A DNA stretch of 64,000 bases from Metridium senile (Eukaryota > Cnidaria > Anthozoa > Actiniaria > Metridiidae). The position numbers were made by a program, and so were the translations under genes. Under the pieces are notes generated by a model. That model ran no database searches. It was not told the origin of the DNA and saw nothing but the letters and a program-made list of their open reading frames with translations. This document shows, one piece after another, positions 34,301 to 45,244 of the stretch (within the stretch, counting starts at the first letter, position 1; each line of letters opens with the position of its first letter). The DNA lies in NCBI GenBank assembly GCA_949775045.1, contig OX459108.1, positions 14,762,263 to 14,826,262 on the forward strand, in the 5' to 3' direction.

Positions 34301-37300
34301 TGCACACAAATCGGCTCACATGATGATGATGGTGGTGACAATAATGATGCTGATAATGATAATTATGATGTAGAGAGTGATGATGTGGATGATTACGATG
34401 TCAATGAAGATAATGATTATGGTGATAATGATGTAAATAATACAATGTAGTTTGTTGAGGATGATTATGTTACAGCATAACGTGCCTTACCGTGGCCACC
34501 CAATTAAAGTTTTGTACAAGTTAGCTTAGCGTTCAAAAGTTTCACTTTTCAAATTGTTTGCTACACCTTTTCAAACTTAACATCCTGGGAGGTTTTTCAG
34601 CCACTTATAAACTTCACTCTTGTCTTTACTTTGAACATTTCAAATTGTTTATCATTTGTCACTCGGCGTGTCTTTTAGTTTAAGGTCAAATTCTCGCTTT
34701 CTGATTGGTTAACTTGTACAAAACTTTAATTAAGTGGCCACAGTAAGGTGCGTCACGCTGTAAACAATAAAATCAATTTCATAAGTTTATATATATTTAC
34801 ATCAATCACCATCTGCAAAAAAAATTATTGTTTTGTTCAATGTCCATTTTCTGTTTTTGTAGACATTGGGTTTTTACATCAAAGATACCATCAAGAAACT
34901 AATAGTAATGTCGGCAATTATGCTACCCATTACGGCAGGGCTTATATACATCATTAAATGGGGTGGACAATACTTCTTTGTGTACGCATGGCTCTTTACA
35001 GTTGTGGTCACTTTGGTAAGATATGCATGATCCTTTTGATGATAATAATGATAATATATAATATGTTAACAGGAAGACCCAACAGTGTAAAGAAACACTG
35101 CTGCAGGGCTCGAAATAGCTGCCTGCCAATGGCCAGATGTCAGGACAAATTTAGGTTTGGCAGGCAAAAATAATTATGAACTGCCAAAAATTGCAGTCAA
35201 AATTTACTGGAGATCATATTTCATGGTTTCTGTATCGGGAAGTGGCAGGCCAAATTATTTTCTTAGTTCGAGCCCTGTGCTGTGAATTGTATTTGCCCTC
35301 ACTGACTCCAAGTTCCTTCCTATTCCTCTGTATACAAACAAGAAACCTTTAACAAGTGGGTGGCACGGTGGCCTTACTGTGAGAGTGCTGGCCTTTTATC
35401 ACTGTGACCTGGATTTGATTCCTGTCTCAGGCAACAAGTTAATAGACTTTGGTTTAAGTTTAAGTGTTGTTCTTTCTCATGCGAATTTTTTCCCTCTGCA
35501 AAAATCAACATATGAGCAGAGTTGTGCTCTGTAATGGTAGTGAGTGTGAGTGTGCTCTGTAATGGTAGTGAGTGTGAGTGTGCTCTGTAATGGTAGTGAG
35601 TGTGAGTGTGCTCTGTAATGGTAGTGAGTGTGAGTGTGCTCTAATGGTAGTGAGTGTGAGTGTGTTGAATACTTACCCATTAACTACTGGATACTGTCTT
35701 GGGAGATTTGGTAACAACTCTTGTATTTTGATGTAATTAACAATGATTTATTTACACAGTAATTTCAACTAATTCTTTCTTCTATCGCCAGGCTGTAGTG
35801 ACTATCTATTTGGACTACATAGCACCTCTATTTGACAAGTTTACACCATTACCGGATGGATTACTGAAAACATCCATTGAGAAACTTGCAGATAGTATCA
35901 ACTTCCCTCTGACAAAGTTACTTGTAGTTGAGGGATCTAAGAGGTAATGATTGGGATGGGGTTGATTATGATGGTAGTGATAGTAGTGATGATGATGATG
36001 GTGATGATGATCATCATAAGGATGATAACAATGATTATAATGACATTGATGATGGTGACGGTGATATTAATATTTATTTATTATGATGATGATCATGGTG
36101 GTGATAGTGATGATGATGATAGTTATGATGATCATTTTGATGACAATGATAGTGATGATAATGATGATGGAATTGATGATGGTGATATTGATTATGATAA
36201 TGTTGTTAATAATGCTGTTGATAGAGCGGTTTTCGTATGAGTGGGAAACTGGTCGTAATATTTACCGCACGGTACTGTTACTGTAGAATTTACGAATGTT
36301 TTTATAGAACTTACGGTACGGTTACGGCTACGGTACGGTACGGTCAGTTTCCCACTCGTATGAAAACCGCTCTAATGTTGTTGATGATGGTTGTGGATGT
36401 GGTGGTTGTAGTTATGGTGTGAATTGTTAAATAAGATGTTGGGGAGGAAACCATTGTTAATCTCAAATCTAATTATTTTTTTGTTTCCAGGTCTTCTCAC
36501 AGTAATGCCTATTTCTATGGATTCTACAAAAGCAAGAAAATTGTTCTCTTTGATACTCTCTTGGCCGATAGTCCAATCAAGAAAGATGAGGTCAAAGATG
36601 ATGACAGTAAACCTGAAGATAATGAAGAAGACAAATCCGACAAGCCAGTGAGTTCAGATACAACAACAGATTCAGATAGTGAGCCCAAGACTAAGGGATG
36701 TTCAAATGAAGAGGTTTTAGCTGTTCTGGGCCATGAACTTGGACATTGGAAACTAAGTCATAACTTGAAGAACCTTGGCATATCACAGGTACTTGATTGT
36801 TATTGATGATGGTAATGATGATGACGATTGTGATTGTGATCATGATGATGGTAGTGATGATGATGATGGTGATGATGATGATGGTAGTGATGATGATGAT
36901 GGTAGTGATGATGATGATGGTAGTGATGATGACTATGATTTAGATGATGATGATGGTAGTGATGATGATGGTAATGTTGAAGATGACAATAATTATCATA
37001 ATACCCTAATAACAAATTATGAAGTTCTTTACTTATGTGATCATTTATTTTCATTCATCCATTCATTCATCCATCCACTCATCGATACATCCATTCATCA
37101 TCCATTCATTCATCTATTTATTCTTTCATTTATGCACCCATTCAATCATTTATCCATTCTTTCTTTATTTAATTTATCCATCTATTCATCCATCCATTCA
37201 TTCATCCATTCATTTATCCAATCCTTCATTTATTCATTCTTTCTTTCTTTAATTTCTCCATTCATTTCTCCATTCATCCATCCATTCATTCATTCATCCA

Positions 37301-38272
37301 TTCATTTATCCATTCATACATCCATTTTTTCTTTCATCCATCCATGCATCCACCCACGCATTCACCCATCCATCCATGCATCCATTCATCCATTCTTACT
37401 TCCACTCATCTTATTCTCATTTTCCTTACAGGTCAATACTCTCTTCAGCTTCATGATGTTTGGGATACTAATGCACCAAAAGGTTCTCTTTGACAGTTTT
37501 GGTTTCTTTGATTCCAAGCCAATCATCATTGGCCTGATTATCATCTTTCAGTTTATCTTCTCCCCATACAATGAGGTAAGACTGAACATGATATAGACAA
37601 GTTCACAATCTTTAACACTGCATTGCAGGGCTCGAAATAGCTGCCTGCCAATGGCCAAGTGCCAGGCCAAATTTAAGATTGGCAGGCAAAAATACTTATG
37701 AACTGCCAAATAGATAATGAAATTAAAGTCAAAATTTACTGGAAATCATCTTTCACTGTTTTTTTTATCTGATAGTGGCAGGCCAATTTGGTTTTCTATT
37801 GTTAAGCAATAACATTTTTTCATGCCTTGCTTGGAATTTGTGAATATATTAAAATATGAATAAAGATCACTCCACTATGGGCTGTTGACTAAGCAATATA
37901 GTACATGCTAGCAAAGCTCAAGTCGAGCCACAAGAATTGTGAATTGGGCTGTTACATTTTTTGTGCTTGAAATAGTATCTATATGAACTCTTCATATATA
38001 CATATATATTATTCTTTTTACATTGATTTTATTTTCATATTCTTCAGCTTCTTGGTTTCCTAATGACGATGCTCAGCAGACGATATGAGTTCCAAGCTGA
38101 TGCCTTTGCCAAAGAACTTGGTTTTGCAGCACATCTCAAGTCAGCGCTCATCAAACTCAATACAGATAACCTAGGCTTTCCTATTGCTGATAAGCTATAT
38201 TCAGCTTATCATTACTCTCACCCCCCTCTAGTAGAACGACTGAGGGCTTTAGGAGGATTGAAGGAAGATTGA
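31304..38272 (+). CDS. ZMPSTE24: CAAX prenyl protease 1 (zinc metalloprotease, Ste24)
   Basis: Nine exons in phase give 466 aa (human about 475): 31304-31381, 32458-32604, 33042-33128, 33751-33867, 34863-35015, 35792-35943, 36491-36788, 37432-37575 and 38048-38272. The start [20 protein letters not shown] and the segments [16 protein letters not shown] and [20 protein letters not shown] ([16 protein letters not shown] here) match the family. The active site HELGH is at residues 326-330 (zinc ligands His326, His330; catalytic Glu327), and the third ligand is Glu406 in [12 protein letters not shown]. An acidic Ser/Asp/Lys loop (about 271-312) precedes the active site, as in the human protein but different in sequence. 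The family clips -AAX from farnesylated proteins and matures prelamin A in the ER and inner nuclear membrane. The protein is rich in membrane segments. The terminal exon end is tandemly repeated. Confidence 0.97.
31765..32190. repeat. (GAT)n arrays in ZMPSTE24 intron 1
   Basis: GAT/ATG tracts at about 31765-31820 and 32040-32190, separated by AT-rich DNA with a polypyrimidine tract near 31945. Confidence 0.85.
32235..32450. repeat. (GAT)n array abutting ZMPSTE24 exon 2
   Basis: AATGATGATGCTTATGGCAA units, about 30 bp and roughly four copies, within a general GAT array. It ends about 10 bp from the acceptor at 32456-32457. Confidence 0.85.
33213..33349. mobile_element. MITE, family F copy 2 (short)
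   Basis: AATGATAGGTAATAGAATGA is mirrored by TTATATCACCTATCATT, with the same TTGTAACACC core as 26774-27004. In ZMPSTE24 intron 3. Confidence 0.75.
33948..34119. mobile_element. MITE with 'GGAGTGGTCATTAATTAC' ends
   Basis: GGAGTGGTCATTAATTAC is mirrored by GTAATTAATGATCACTTCC. The inside is purine-rich then pyrimidine-rich (CCCCTCCCCCC). In ZMPSTE24 intron 4. Confidence 0.8.
34318..34440. repeat. (GAT)n array
   Basis: GATGATGATGGTGGTGACAA variants in ZMPSTE24 intron 4, shortly before the family C MITE. Confidence 0.8.
34470..34763. mobile_element. MITE, family C copy 2
   Basis: TTACAGCATAACGTGCCTTA and the end TAAGGTGCGTCACGCTGTAA match the element at 9936-10230 in opposite orientation. 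In ZMPSTE24 intron 4. Confidence 0.85.
35103..35278. mobile_element. 'CAGGGCTCGAAA' element, copy 1
   Basis: Ends CAGGGCTCGAAATAGCTGCC and TTAGTTCGAGCCCTG, with an internal TTGGCAGGCAAAAATAA. Copy 2 lies at 37626-37800. In ZMPSTE24 intron 5. Confidence 0.75.
35352..35665 (+). mobile_element. tRNA-derived SINE with a 27-bp tandem tail
   Basis: The head GGGTGGCACGGTGGCCTTAC (A-box-like) and GACCTGGATTTGATTCCTGT (B-box-like) are tRNA-spaced. The tail from about 35525 is five copies of GCTCTGTAATGGTAGTGAG plus TGTGAGTG. In ZMPSTE24 intron 5. Confidence 0.6.
35945..36215. repeat. (GAT)n array
   Basis: Begins right after the exon 6 donor of ZMPSTE24. GATGATGATGGTGATGATGA variants. Confidence 0.9.
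36222..36374. mobile_element. Palindromic MITE, family E copy 2
   Basis: TAGAGCGGTTTTCGTATGAG is mirrored by CTCGTATGAAAACCGCTCTA. Inner ACGGTACGG repeats mirror the left-hand CCGCACGGTAC only in part. Inserted in the GAT-rich intron. Confidence 0.85.
36795..37400. repeat. (GAT)n then (ATTC/ATCC)n arrays in ZMPSTE24 intron 7
   Basis: GAT array at about 36800-36990, followed by about 360 bp of CATTCATCCATTCATTC variants. The 273-aa ORF across this is a read-through of exon 8 plus repeats. Confidence 0.95.
37626..37800. mobile_element. 'CAGGGCTCGAAA' element, copy 2
   Basis: The same CAGGGCTCGAAATAGCTGCC start and internal GGCAGGC motifs as 35103-35278. The right end is truncated or decayed. 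In ZMPSTE24 intron 8. Confidence 0.65.
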
Positions 38273-38400
38273 ATAAGAACACCCCCCTCTAGTAGAACGA
38301 CTGAAGGCTTTAGGAGGATTGAAGGAAGATTGAATGAGAACACCCCCCTCTAGTAGAACGACTGAGAGCTTTAGGAGGATTGAAGGAAGATTAAATAAGA
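38218..38400. repeat. Tandem triplication of the ZMPSTE24 terminal exon end
   Basis: CCCCCCTCTAGTAGAACGAC through GGATTGAAGGAAGATTGAAT occurs three times with a spacing of about 62 bp. The first copy is coding and contains the stop at 38270-38272. The next two are downstream of it. Confidence 0.95.
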
Positions 38401-38519
38401 AGTGAATGTTATTACAGTCAAAGGACATGAAGTGTGCCCCCCTAGACTGCTTTATTCATTTTATTATTTGATTCTCAACTTCATTCTTTATTTTCCAGAA
38501 TTCTGTTAAAGTATTCAAA

Positions 38520-38525
38520 AATAAA
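38520..38525 (+). terminator. Likely ZMPSTE24 poly(A) signal
   Basis: AATAAA lies about 250 bp after the stop. It is the first good signal after the triplication. A CA/T-rich tract follows. Confidence 0.4.
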
Positions 38526-39364
38526 TGAAACCCCTTTAAATCTCACAGAATTATTAGATTTATTATCTATAATAATATCAATTATTTTTGATATCATAAT
38601 TATTTATATGAATTTTGAAGAAGTTTGAAAAATGAAGAATGAAGTCAAAAATCGAATAGTGAAATGAATAATGCAGTCTAGACCGGCAAGCTTCATGTCC
38701 TTTGACTGTAAAATAGATAGAAATATTTGATGTTCATTAAGAGTGAAACTTTTGTTGTTCAGCTTTACGTGAACTGGTCATACGAACTGTCAATCAAACA
38801 AATCTAAGAGTTATTAAATGGAAAGGCCAGAATTCGAAAGAGAATATTGAAATTTAGTCAGTTTTGAAAGTGTTAGCCTAAAGTATATCTTTAAAACTGA
38901 AGCTCTAGGAATTTTCTGAAATGTTCAAAAGTGACTATAGAGTTTGTAATTATTTCAGCTAGGCTTGGTAACCAGCCATCAAGCTATTTACATTTTTTGA
39001 GCATTTTCAAGACATTCTCCCTTCAGCCTCAGTTTTAACAATATAAAATTTCAGAGAATAATTGTTTTTACATTCTCTCTAGAGTTGTGCCTTCTTTTTT
39101 TCTATTCATACCTTCTTTGATTGACAAGGTCACATGACTAGATCCTAATGTTAGGTTTTTTTTCAATTGGGTTACCTGTGTTGCATGTTAACACAGGAAC
39201 CCCACACATTGTGCTACTATTTTAAATTAAAAACTAGTATTGCAGCATTTGTTGTTGCATTCTTTCCTTTCTTCATTTTATAACATATTTCATCTAGTAG
39301 TCAAAAATAAAAAAGTGCAAGCAACTTCTTGAAGTTCATTTTATTTCTTTTCAACATTTGTAGA

Positions 39365-39594
39365 CCAGTTTCATGTTATCTAGCAACACTGCACTATTTC
39401 ACAAAAGACACATTTGCACATGGATAGCCTCAATTCAGAGTAAATAAATATGTTTTCAATTGTTAAGCGATAGCAAATTTTTGTGCTTCTTGGAGTTTAA
39501 TATTATTGTTACAACAATTCAAGGCTTATATATAGCCTACAGGTGCAAATGCGCCCTTCAAATAGTACAGCGGTACTAGATAACATGAAACTGG
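39365..39594. mobile_element. MITE with 'CCAGTTTCATGTTATCTAG' ends
   Basis: CCAGTTTCATGTTATCTAG is mirrored by CTAGATAACATGAAACTGG. A half copy (ACTAGATAACAGGAAACTGG) is near 33621-33640. It lies between ZMPSTE24 and ZC4H2, which converge. Confidence 0.75.
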
Positions 39595-39869
39595 AGTATT
39601 TAGATATAACATATATATATATATTCTGACATAAATAATTAACCCATACTAACTGTCTATTGAAGTGCTGTAATTCAACTTATATTAAAGTGTATATGTT
39701 TATGCTAAAATATCTCGCTCTTCACAAGGCAATTCTCAGAATTTCAGTATTTCAAAACTTACATGCATCTATACACCCAAATCAAAACATCGCGACCAAT
39801 TTCATTAACTATTATTCTTGACTGGTTAGCCTCTCATATATGTGAAGACTTGACCATGTTCCAACATGA

Positions 39870-40412
39870 ACTTAAGGCAAGCCAGTCAAGAACAATAGGT
39901 CACCATTTTACAGATCTTTTCTCTGGCAATTTTGTACATTTGCTACGGTATTCATAAAACAATTTGATTATTGCTTGATAGTTTGTGTGCAATCTGCAGT
40001 GCTTGAAATATCGTAAGATGAGGCTGATGAGTTTCTAAGTATTTCACTTATCTGGTTTTCTGTTGTTCAAGAACAATAGGTCGCCATATTACAAATGAGT
40101 CTTTTCTCTGATAATTTTATACATTTGCTACTTGTTAAACAAATTGAGTATTGGCTCAGTGTTTGTGCTTTAAATAACATAAACGTAAGATGATGCTGAT
40201 AAAATTCTAAGTATTTCACTCATCTGATTTTCTTTTGTTCAAGAACAATAGCTAGGTCCCCATATTACAAATGAGTTTTTTTCTCTGATAATTTTGTACA
40301 TTTGCTACTTGTTAAACAATTTGAGTATTGGCTGTTTGTGCCTTAAATAACATAAACGTAAGATGATGCAGAATTTTGAAGTATTTCACTCGTCTGGCTT
40401 TCTTTTAGTCTT
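39870..40412. repeat. About 170-bp array carrying copies of the ZC4H2 terminal exon end
   Basis: Units contain TCAAGAACAATAGGTC, TCTGATAATTTTGTACATTT and TATTTCACTCATCTGATTTT. The last block is a decayed copy of the ZC4H2 3' coding end (minus strand ...KRKPDE-stop). It appears at about 40045 and 40216 besides the real one at 40382-40410. An earlier partial unit begins near 39885. Confidence 0.75.
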
Positions 40413-43400
40413 CTTGGGATGTCGTGATCTGCTTTTGGCCTTACACAATGGACAAATAGGAGCATTTCGATGAATCTGTTGGTGACAGGAGAGGCACGCC
40501 TTCATGGGTGGAGGCTGTTGCTGGCGAAAGTGTCTCTCTCCTGATGGTCCTCGTTTATTGACAAGCTGATGTGCAGCAGCTGCAGCAGCAGCTAGTTGTT
40601 GAGCGACAGGTGGTGGTGGTGGTTCTTGTGGCTCGGGTTTCCATGTCGACGGAACTCTTTCTACCAACCTACTGCAGAAAGCAGAATAGATGAACTATTA
40701 GTAAATATCGAAGAAAAACCTTACACGATAATTATTGTAGTTGGTCAAATCCCCCAGTAAATGTAAATCCAGAGTACTTCAGTCTGACTGAACCTGGATA
40801 AAGTCGGCCCCAGTCATTCATTCCTTCACAATGATGATGATGATTATAATGATGACGATAATGAAGATGATGATTATGGTCCAAGATGAGGATGATAGGA
40901 TGATGAAGAGAATTTTGTTGGTGACAACGATGATTATAATAGTGATGGTGGTAACGATTATGATGATGATGACAATGGTAACAATGTATGATTACCGTAT
41001 ATGGTAATGATTGTAATGACTACATGACCTACATGTATGATGATAATGAAGATGACAAATGATTGCTAATGATTGTAATAGTAAAGATGGTAATGGTGAT
41101 GATGATGATGTAATAATATTGATGGTGAAGATATGGATGGTGCAGATGATGGTGATGATATATGATACTGATGGTGAATATGTCAATGGTACATTGATGA
41201 TGGTCAAGATGAGACTGATTGTGGTTCAGAATCAAGAACAGTTTCTGCACTAAACAAATGAGTAGCTACTACCAAAATGAACACAAATATTGGACATAAA
41301 CTTTAAAAACAATAAACAGAAAGACTTAGAAACATATAAAAACTTACTGTGCGATAGACTCCTCTTCCTCTGATGCTGGAAGCTGTTCAAGACCAAGTGA
41401 CAAACGCATCCTGTCAACTTCCATGCGAAGTGGTTTGTAGTCATCATGAAGTCTACGAATAATTTCAAATCCTCTCTCCCTTTCTGATTCTGATTGCTTG
41501 ATTGTATTCTCCATCTAGTTTAAGAAATTTATTTCATCAGAAACCATATATATTCTATCTATGTATATGACATATAATAATTATATTAAAGACTGTATTA
41601 TATTTTACAACCATCACTCCTCATTTTGCTCACACTCTGTACTGAGGGGGACATGGGGGATTGCAGTGTTGCAGTGTTGCAGTGTTGATGAATATTTTGC
41701 TGTGTTGCAGTAAATAATTCTAAAAGTGTAGTGTTACAGTGATGTAACTGCTTCTTGTGTGGTGTTTGCTTTTATTAAGCTGCATGCAGTGTGCAGTGAA
41801 TTTTAAAGCTTTGGTGTTCGTAGTATTAGGTGAGAGATATTGTGTTAAAAATGTCAAAAATGTTGAGGTGTGCGGTGTTGAGGACCCTACCATGCCCCCC
41901 CCCCCTCTATACTACATTGATCAGGCTTTCCTACCAGGTTAATGTCAGCATGGATGAGTCGTAACTCTTCTACATGTGCCATCTTTTCATGGAGTAGAGC
42001 TTCCATCTCAGCTTTGTAATCCTTTAGTACCCTCTCCTCTCTTTCACCTGCTTCTAACTCTTTCATCAACTGAGTTCTTAGCTTTTCTAACTGTGAACTT
42101 CTTGCTCTGCAAAAAGACATTCAAATGCAGTGAGTACAATGCTTCTGTCAGAATGTTTCGGTTGTGAATTTTAAGAATAAAAAAAAAAAATTTTAGTTAT
42201 TTTATTTTAAAGTACATTCTAAGCATTTAAAAAATGTATGGACTATTAGTCAAGTTATAAAAGCTATAATACAATATATTTTACTTTATTTCTTTGTGCT
42301 TGGACATTAATGATTTAAAAAACCTTCTGCCAATAATGGCACATGCCACACAAAGCCCTTTTGTAAATAGAAACATAGTAGCAAATAGAAATACTACATG
42401 ATAGGCACACAATATTATAACACCTCTTAAAGTATTGTGAAATAAAACATTTCCATTCAAAAGAAAAATTATCCATCAACACTTACTGACTTTACTTTTT
42501 CAATGTTTTTAATTAACGCTTGATATTTTTATGGTAATTTTGCAGGTTTTAAACCACTTGACAATTTGCATTGACATATCAAATGGATTTTGCATTATAG
42601 GCTTGGCGTGTTTAAGTAAACATTTGAACAAAAATCTCAACTTTCGCACACAACCCTTTTTGACTTAAAAAGATAATTGGGTTAACATGAAACTTTTGCT
42701 TTTTGTGAAAATTCATATTATGAGTTAACATGTAACAATTAAAGTTTCTTGTTTTGTTTTTTGTTTTTTTCAAATCAGCATGTTACTGAATAAAGTTATT
42801 TTTTGACTTTTTTATTTTTTCTTGAATTTGTGATAAAAATTTCATAGTTTTCTTCAAAATGTAATTTTTTCAATACAAACGTGTATTTTAAATTACAAAA
42901 GTATATTAAACTTGACTAATTTAAATGCGCACGGAACAACCTTTTTGTTCAATAGAATATATTGTCAGGATCTTTTGTCCATTGTTACAATGCCCAGCTC
43001 ATGCCATTTCGCGGTCACTTTTAACTTACAAGTTTAAAACTAAAAGTTTTAATTCAAAAAGTGACTTTAAGTAAGCTATTTTAGGTCATAATGATATATT
43101 TAGGGTAACGTACGTGAAGCTAATGTTTTTGCGCTTGGTTTTAATTAATTTGTTGAAAGCATACATACTAGAGTGTACGTAACAGGTGAAATAATTGAAT
43201 TCAAGTTAACAAAATTAAATATACTAAAACCCCACGCTAAAAAGAGCAACCCTTTTCAATATTAGATCAAAGAATAAACCTAAATGTACAAAAAGATTTG
43301 TTTTTCGTCCAGGGCGTGTAAATGTTTGAGTTAGAATACACATTTAGGTGAAATTTGTTAAGTTTCTTTACAAATCGTCTTTAACATCTGCTTCAAAAAA

Positions 43401-43942
43401 GATAAACATTGAGTTTTGTTGAATTGACGCTTTCACAAAACTTAAAATATTTTTTCTATATTTTAAATTAAGATTTTACCACAAAGACGGCTTTGAGTTA
43501 AAGTTGAAAAGCCAAAATTTGAGTGGTGCGTTAGGATTTAGGAAATGTGCTAATCGATTAAAGCAATGATCGTCCTCCTTGGGCTTTGTTAGAGAACCAG
43601 CTTTCAAAATGGCAATCGTGTGGTTAGAGGAAATTAGCCATATCGTAGAAATTTAACACTCGTTTTCCCTAACAGTACTGAAAGAGCACGATTTTCTTAT
43701 CTAGTGCTTTTCAAGAAATCTTCAAAAATCCCCAGAAAGTGTATTTTAGGTACAAAATTGGATATCAGGAAGCTCCAACACAACTCAAAAATTGAGCATT
43801 TTACGCATATCAAATAACAAGAAGTCTAACTGAGCTAAGTAGCGTTTGTTTAACTAGTTATTTCTTACCTTATATCTTGTATAACCTCAAGTTTTCGCAT
43901 ATAAACCTCATCGTCTTTTTCCATAGTTGGACTTGCAGCCAT
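40386..43942 (-). CDS. ZC4H2: Zinc finger C4H2 domain-containing protein
   Basis: Four exons (minus strand): 43942-43869, 42106-41935, 41514-41348 and 40671-40386. They are in phase and give 232 aa (human 224). A coiled-coil N-terminal half contains [17 protein letters not shown], essentially the family signature, then RLHDDYKPL and LGLEQLP. A proline/alanine linker follows ([17 protein letters not shown]). The C-terminal C4H2 finger is [24 protein letters not shown] with Cys197, Cys200, Cys211 and Cys214, then a basic tail KKTKRKPDE. In vertebrates ZC4H2 is a nuclear and postsynaptic protein needed for neuronal development and works with RNF220. The start codon context is CAACATGGCTGC. Two CCAAT boxes lie 60-110 bp upstream. 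A MITE ends about 10 bp beyond the exon 2 donor. Confidence 0.95.
40828..41175. repeat. (GAT)n low-complexity array
   Basis: GATGATGATTATAATGATGA variants in the last ZC4H2 intron. Confidence 0.85.
41641..41924. mobile_element. MITE, family G copy 2
   Basis: ACTGAGGGGGACATGGGGGA is mirrored imperfectly by CATGCCCCCCCCCCTC, and TTGATCAG closes the right end. It has the same GTGTTGCAGTGTTG-rich inside as 28728-29117. The right end lies about 9 bp from the ZC4H2 exon 2 donor. Confidence 0.65.
42114..43860. other. ZC4H2 intron 1, nothing notable
   Basis: About 1.75 kb of AT-rich DNA with poly-A/T runs. I see no tandem array, palindrome or coding exon in it, which is unusual for this window. Confidence 0.5.
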
Positions 43943-43989
43943 GTTGGTCAACAACTCAGAAAGAATGAAATTTTCAATCACTTCGAACA

Positions 43990-44060
43990 CCCCGGTAATA
44001 TAAGCCTGATTGGTTAATGTAAACAATACTTTTGTCTTTTGACCAATCAGCGTACAGATC
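43990..44060 (-). promoter_or_regulatory. ZC4H2 promoter CCAAT boxes
   Basis: On the minus strand, AACCAATCAGG lies near 44005-44015. GACCAATCAGCG on the plus strand lies at about 44040-44051. These are NF-Y-type sites 60-110 bp upstream of the ZC4H2 start codon. Confidence 0.45.
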
Positions 44061-44434
44061 TTTTGTATAACAATTTTTCAGCTGTGTGACGTAAAGTCAT
44101 AACAAATCATTGCATTCAACATCCGTAAAAAGACGGCTTTATTTCGAAAAACAGCTGGTTTTTCTAGATATTTTATCTTTTGTACGTACTTAAGATGCAC
44201 GTGCAGTATTATTCATAACAATTCACTTCAGTAAATGTATGAAAAACATGATCATTTTTTAGGAACATTTGTTGAAATTTATCGAAAAATAAATAAATAA
44301 ATATATCCTAGAAATAAGAAAGGTATTATTTCTTTTCACGGATAAAAAAAAGAAAAGGAAAGTTAAAAAGGAAAGTTACAAAAAAGAAAAGGAAGATAAA
44401 AAGAATGACTTTAGAAAAAAGAAAAAGTTATAGA

Positions 44435-44507
44435 CGCCCGATAAGGGACTTGAACCCTTGACCCTCAGATTAAAAGTCTGATGCTCTACCAGCTGAGCTA
44501 ACCGGGC
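44435..44507 (-). tRNA. trnK-UUU: tRNA-Lys, anticodon UUU
   Basis: A complete 73-nt cloverleaf on the minus strand: acceptor GCCCGGT pairs with ATCGGGC plus discriminator G. The A-box is TAGCTCAGCTGGTAGAGC. The anticodon loop ACTTTTAAT carries TTT. The B-box is GGGTTCAAGTCCC. There is no intron and no encoded CCA. A T-rich stretch (CTTTTTCTTTTTT) just downstream serves as an RNA polymerase III terminator. All stems pair, so it looks functional. Confidence 0.96.
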
Positions 44508-45244
44508 AGCTCTTGTTAAGGACCGTTTAATTTATAATCTTTAAAGTCGTCTATAATTATTGAAACCGAAACGTTTCAGCTAAAGATGTTGAATTAAATT
44601 TTAAAATCAATTGATGATAATTTTGATTTTATAAAAGTTTATTTTAATATTGAGAGGAATACTTTACCTTTTGGAATTTCTAAAAAAAATAATGGCATTT
44701 GATTGCTTTTGGAAACCTAACGTTAAACTAACGTTAGTTTCGCGGGGGGATGAGGAGCGAAACAACGTCTGTTTTCTCAGGCCAACGCAGTAGAAGAAAA
44801 TATTTAGATGATAAATTAAATATATAAATTATATCGGCGCATGTGATGTGCACGTGATCATTCTCGTCCAGCTAGCAATTATTACCCACCCCTACCCTGT
44901 TAGGTTACCTTCGACCGTACATGTGAAGTACAAGTAGCCACGTTTCTCTCTGTAGGAGGGGAGGGGTGGGGACTGCTGTACACAGGCATGTGGTCGGCAT
45001 GTAATGTGTCTTTTTAAGAAATTATCCCGTAAAAGTACAAATTTTCAACCGGCACATGAATCTATCTATATTTCTCTTCTGTCTGTAAGTGAAAGTGCAT
45101 TATTTTATTGGTTCTTTTCTTGATAATACACTGCAAAACGAAATAACGAGCAAGCCAGTATACTTTTAGAACGTACTATTTTTTGGTTTCCGGCATCGTA
45201 TCAAAGCCCCTAGGTATGCCGTCCAACCCGAGGATTCTCACCTA

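Noticed and set aside
44435..44507. tRNA gene as a SINE head
   Set aside because: All stems pair, the anticodon loop is intact, and a T-rich terminator follows. No SINE body is attached, so a functional tRNA is the better reading.
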